This document shows, piece after piece, positions 62,902 through 64,000 of a DNA stretch of 64,000 nucleotides. The DNA comes from an uncultured Prevotella sp. (GTDB lineage Bacteria > Bacteroidota > Bacteroidia > Bacteroidales > Bacteroidaceae): positions 16,859 to 80,858 of the forward strand of contig ONHQ01000008.1 of NCBI GenBank assembly GCA_900317685.1. The letters run 5' to 3'. Each line of letters begins with the position of its first letter. Position 1 is the first letter of the stretch. The notes below the pieces were generated by a model. That model saw only the letters and a list, made by a program, of their open reading frames with translations, was not told the DNA's origin and did not search any database. Position numbers and translations under genes: made by a program.

Positions 62902-64000
62902 ATGCCCATGAATATGAAAAAAGATATAATAGGACGCGAGAAAGAGCAGAAGGAACTGCGTAGTTGGATAGATAGTGATGTCGGCGCCGTATAGGTAAGA
63001 CTTTCCTTGTGAGGAAACTATTTGGTAGCGATTTTGCTTTCTATGTAACAGGCTTGGACAATGTTACTCTACAAGAACAACTGCTGAATTTCACTGTAGA
63101 GTTGAGGAAATTCTCTGGCAACGATGACTTGGACGTGCCAGAGAACTGGCTGCTAGCTTTTGTAGAACTATCGAAATACCTTGAGAAACTTCCAAAAGGT
63201 AAGAAGATAATCTTCATTGACGAGATTCCATGGATGGATACGCCTCGCTCTAACTTCATCAGTGCACTGGAACACTTTTGGAATTCATGGGCTTCAGCAA
63301 GAGAAGACATAAAATTGATAGTATGTGGATCTGCCACTTCATGGATGCTGAGCAAGCTCATAAATAATCGCGGTGGTCTTCACAACAGACTAACTCACAG
63401 AATCGCCTTGGCACCGTTTAACCTTCATGAGTGTGAGGAATACTTTTCTGCCAATGGCTTCAACTACTCACGTAAGGAAATAGCTGAATGCTATATGGTT
63501 ATGGGTGGCGTACCTTATTATCTCAGGCAAATGGAGAAGGGATTAAGTGTCGCCCAGAATATTGACCATTTGTTCTTTGAGATAGGGTGCGCCCTTGACG
63601 GAGAATTCGACAATCTCTATAAAGCATTATTCAAATATTCTGCTAACTACATAAGTATTGTTGAGACCCTTTCTAAGAAGACGAAAGGATTGACAAGACA
63701 AGAGATAATAGACAGTACCAAACTGGCAAACAACGGTGGACTGACAACCATGCTTTCTGAACTGGAGGCATGTGGGTTCATTAGACGATATGAGCCCTTT
63801 GGCAAGCAGAAGAAGGATGCACTTTACCAGTTGACAGACTTCTACACTTTGTTCTACTTCCATTTCATTCGGAAGGACCGTTATCGTGATGAGCAATTCT
63901 GGACACACTCCCTTGGCAGTGCCATCCATAGAGCATGGAGTGGTTATGCCTTTGAGATGCTGTGTCTGAATCATATAAGCCAAATCAAGAAGGCTCTGGG
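62902..64000 (+). pseudogene. ATPase_2/DUF234-type AAA ATPase, broken at Walker A (runs off window)
   Basis: The N-terminus (MKKDIIGREKEQKELRSWID) begins a standard archaeal-type ATPase of Bacteroidota, but the frame stops at 62994. Around 62978-62985 a short deletion has removed the residues between SD and RRIGKT and shifted the frame. The rest (RRIGKTFLVRKLFGSDF, KIIFIDEIPWMDTPRSNF, LIVCGSATSWM, MVMGGVPYYLRQMEKG, YQLTDFYTLFYFHFI) is open in another frame to the window end. The long intact frame suggests recent loss or a switchable state. Family members are poorly understood, often single orphan genes. Confidence 0.75.

Overview
The window looks like a chromosome segment of a Bacteroidota bacterium, most likely of the Prevotella/Segatella group. 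The signs are many promoters of the Bacteroidota type (TTG or TTTG, 18-21 bp, then TAnnTTTG), an OmpA / DUF4988-lipoprotein surface repertoire, a guaB-PPIase-PPIase-OstA-mutL cluster, an eukaryote-like single-chain GlyRS, a DUF1573 lipoprotein and sorting-like C-terminal tails ending in YDLxGRR. Species assignment is inference; no rRNA is present.

Layout. 1-1.9 kb: 3' part of a secreted GH43-type glycosidase. 2.1-10.9 kb: guaB, two periplasmic PpiC/SurA-type isomerases, an OstA/LptA-like protein, a small membrane protein and mutL, probably envelope biogenesis plus housekeeping. 11.3-29.9 kb: a mirror-image surface region. On the left, reading leftward, lie a large DUF4988-type lipoprotein, a small lipoprotein, an Ig-like secreted protein and OmpA. 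On the right, reading rightward, lie the paralogous large lipoprotein, the paralogous small lipoprotein, a DUF1573 lipoprotein and OmpA. Between them sit a tyrosine recombinase, an Rpn-like nuclease and a dead ATPase gene. The same palindrome lies in inverted orientation at both large-lipoprotein promoters, which suggests an invertible promoter segment. 30-46.5 kb: core genes (CvfB-like RNA-binding protein, LolD-like ATPase, CPA2 antiporter, asd, a RAYT transposase, tRNA-Leu, glyS, FKBP lipoprotein, MATE pump, M13 peptidase, dnaK), several intergenic repeats and one long C-poor transcript unit that seems non-coding apart from a 27-codon ORF.

46.6-64 kb: a visibly more A/T-rich accessory island. 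It opens with a shortened HTH gene, then a promoter, a 270-nt leader with a nested RNA structure, and a tightly overlapping seven-gene operon: DUF4007-like, large AAA ATPase, DndC-like PP-loop sulfotransfer-type enzyme, PLD-helicase, small protein, DndD/Rad50-like ATPase, and a protein of unknown function. This resembles a DNA phosphorothioation modification/restriction system but has neither the standard Dnd nor the standard Ssp gene content. A convergent operon next to it encodes a RhuM-Fic protein, a membrane coiled-coil protein and a protein resembling the phosphorothioate-binding domain of ScoMcrA. A second RhuM-Fic gene, an orphan HicB-like gene and a broken AAA ATPase gene follow.

The best candidates for undescribed biology are: (1) the DUF4007/DndC-like operon with its switch-like leader RNA; (2) the identical frame-breaking 74-bp insert in both RhuM-Fic genes, downstream of which the other frame is strictly conserved; (3) the putative invertible segment between the two surface lipoproteins; (4) the C-poor transcript at 39.7-40.35 kb. 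All homology statements come from recognition of motifs, not from searches.
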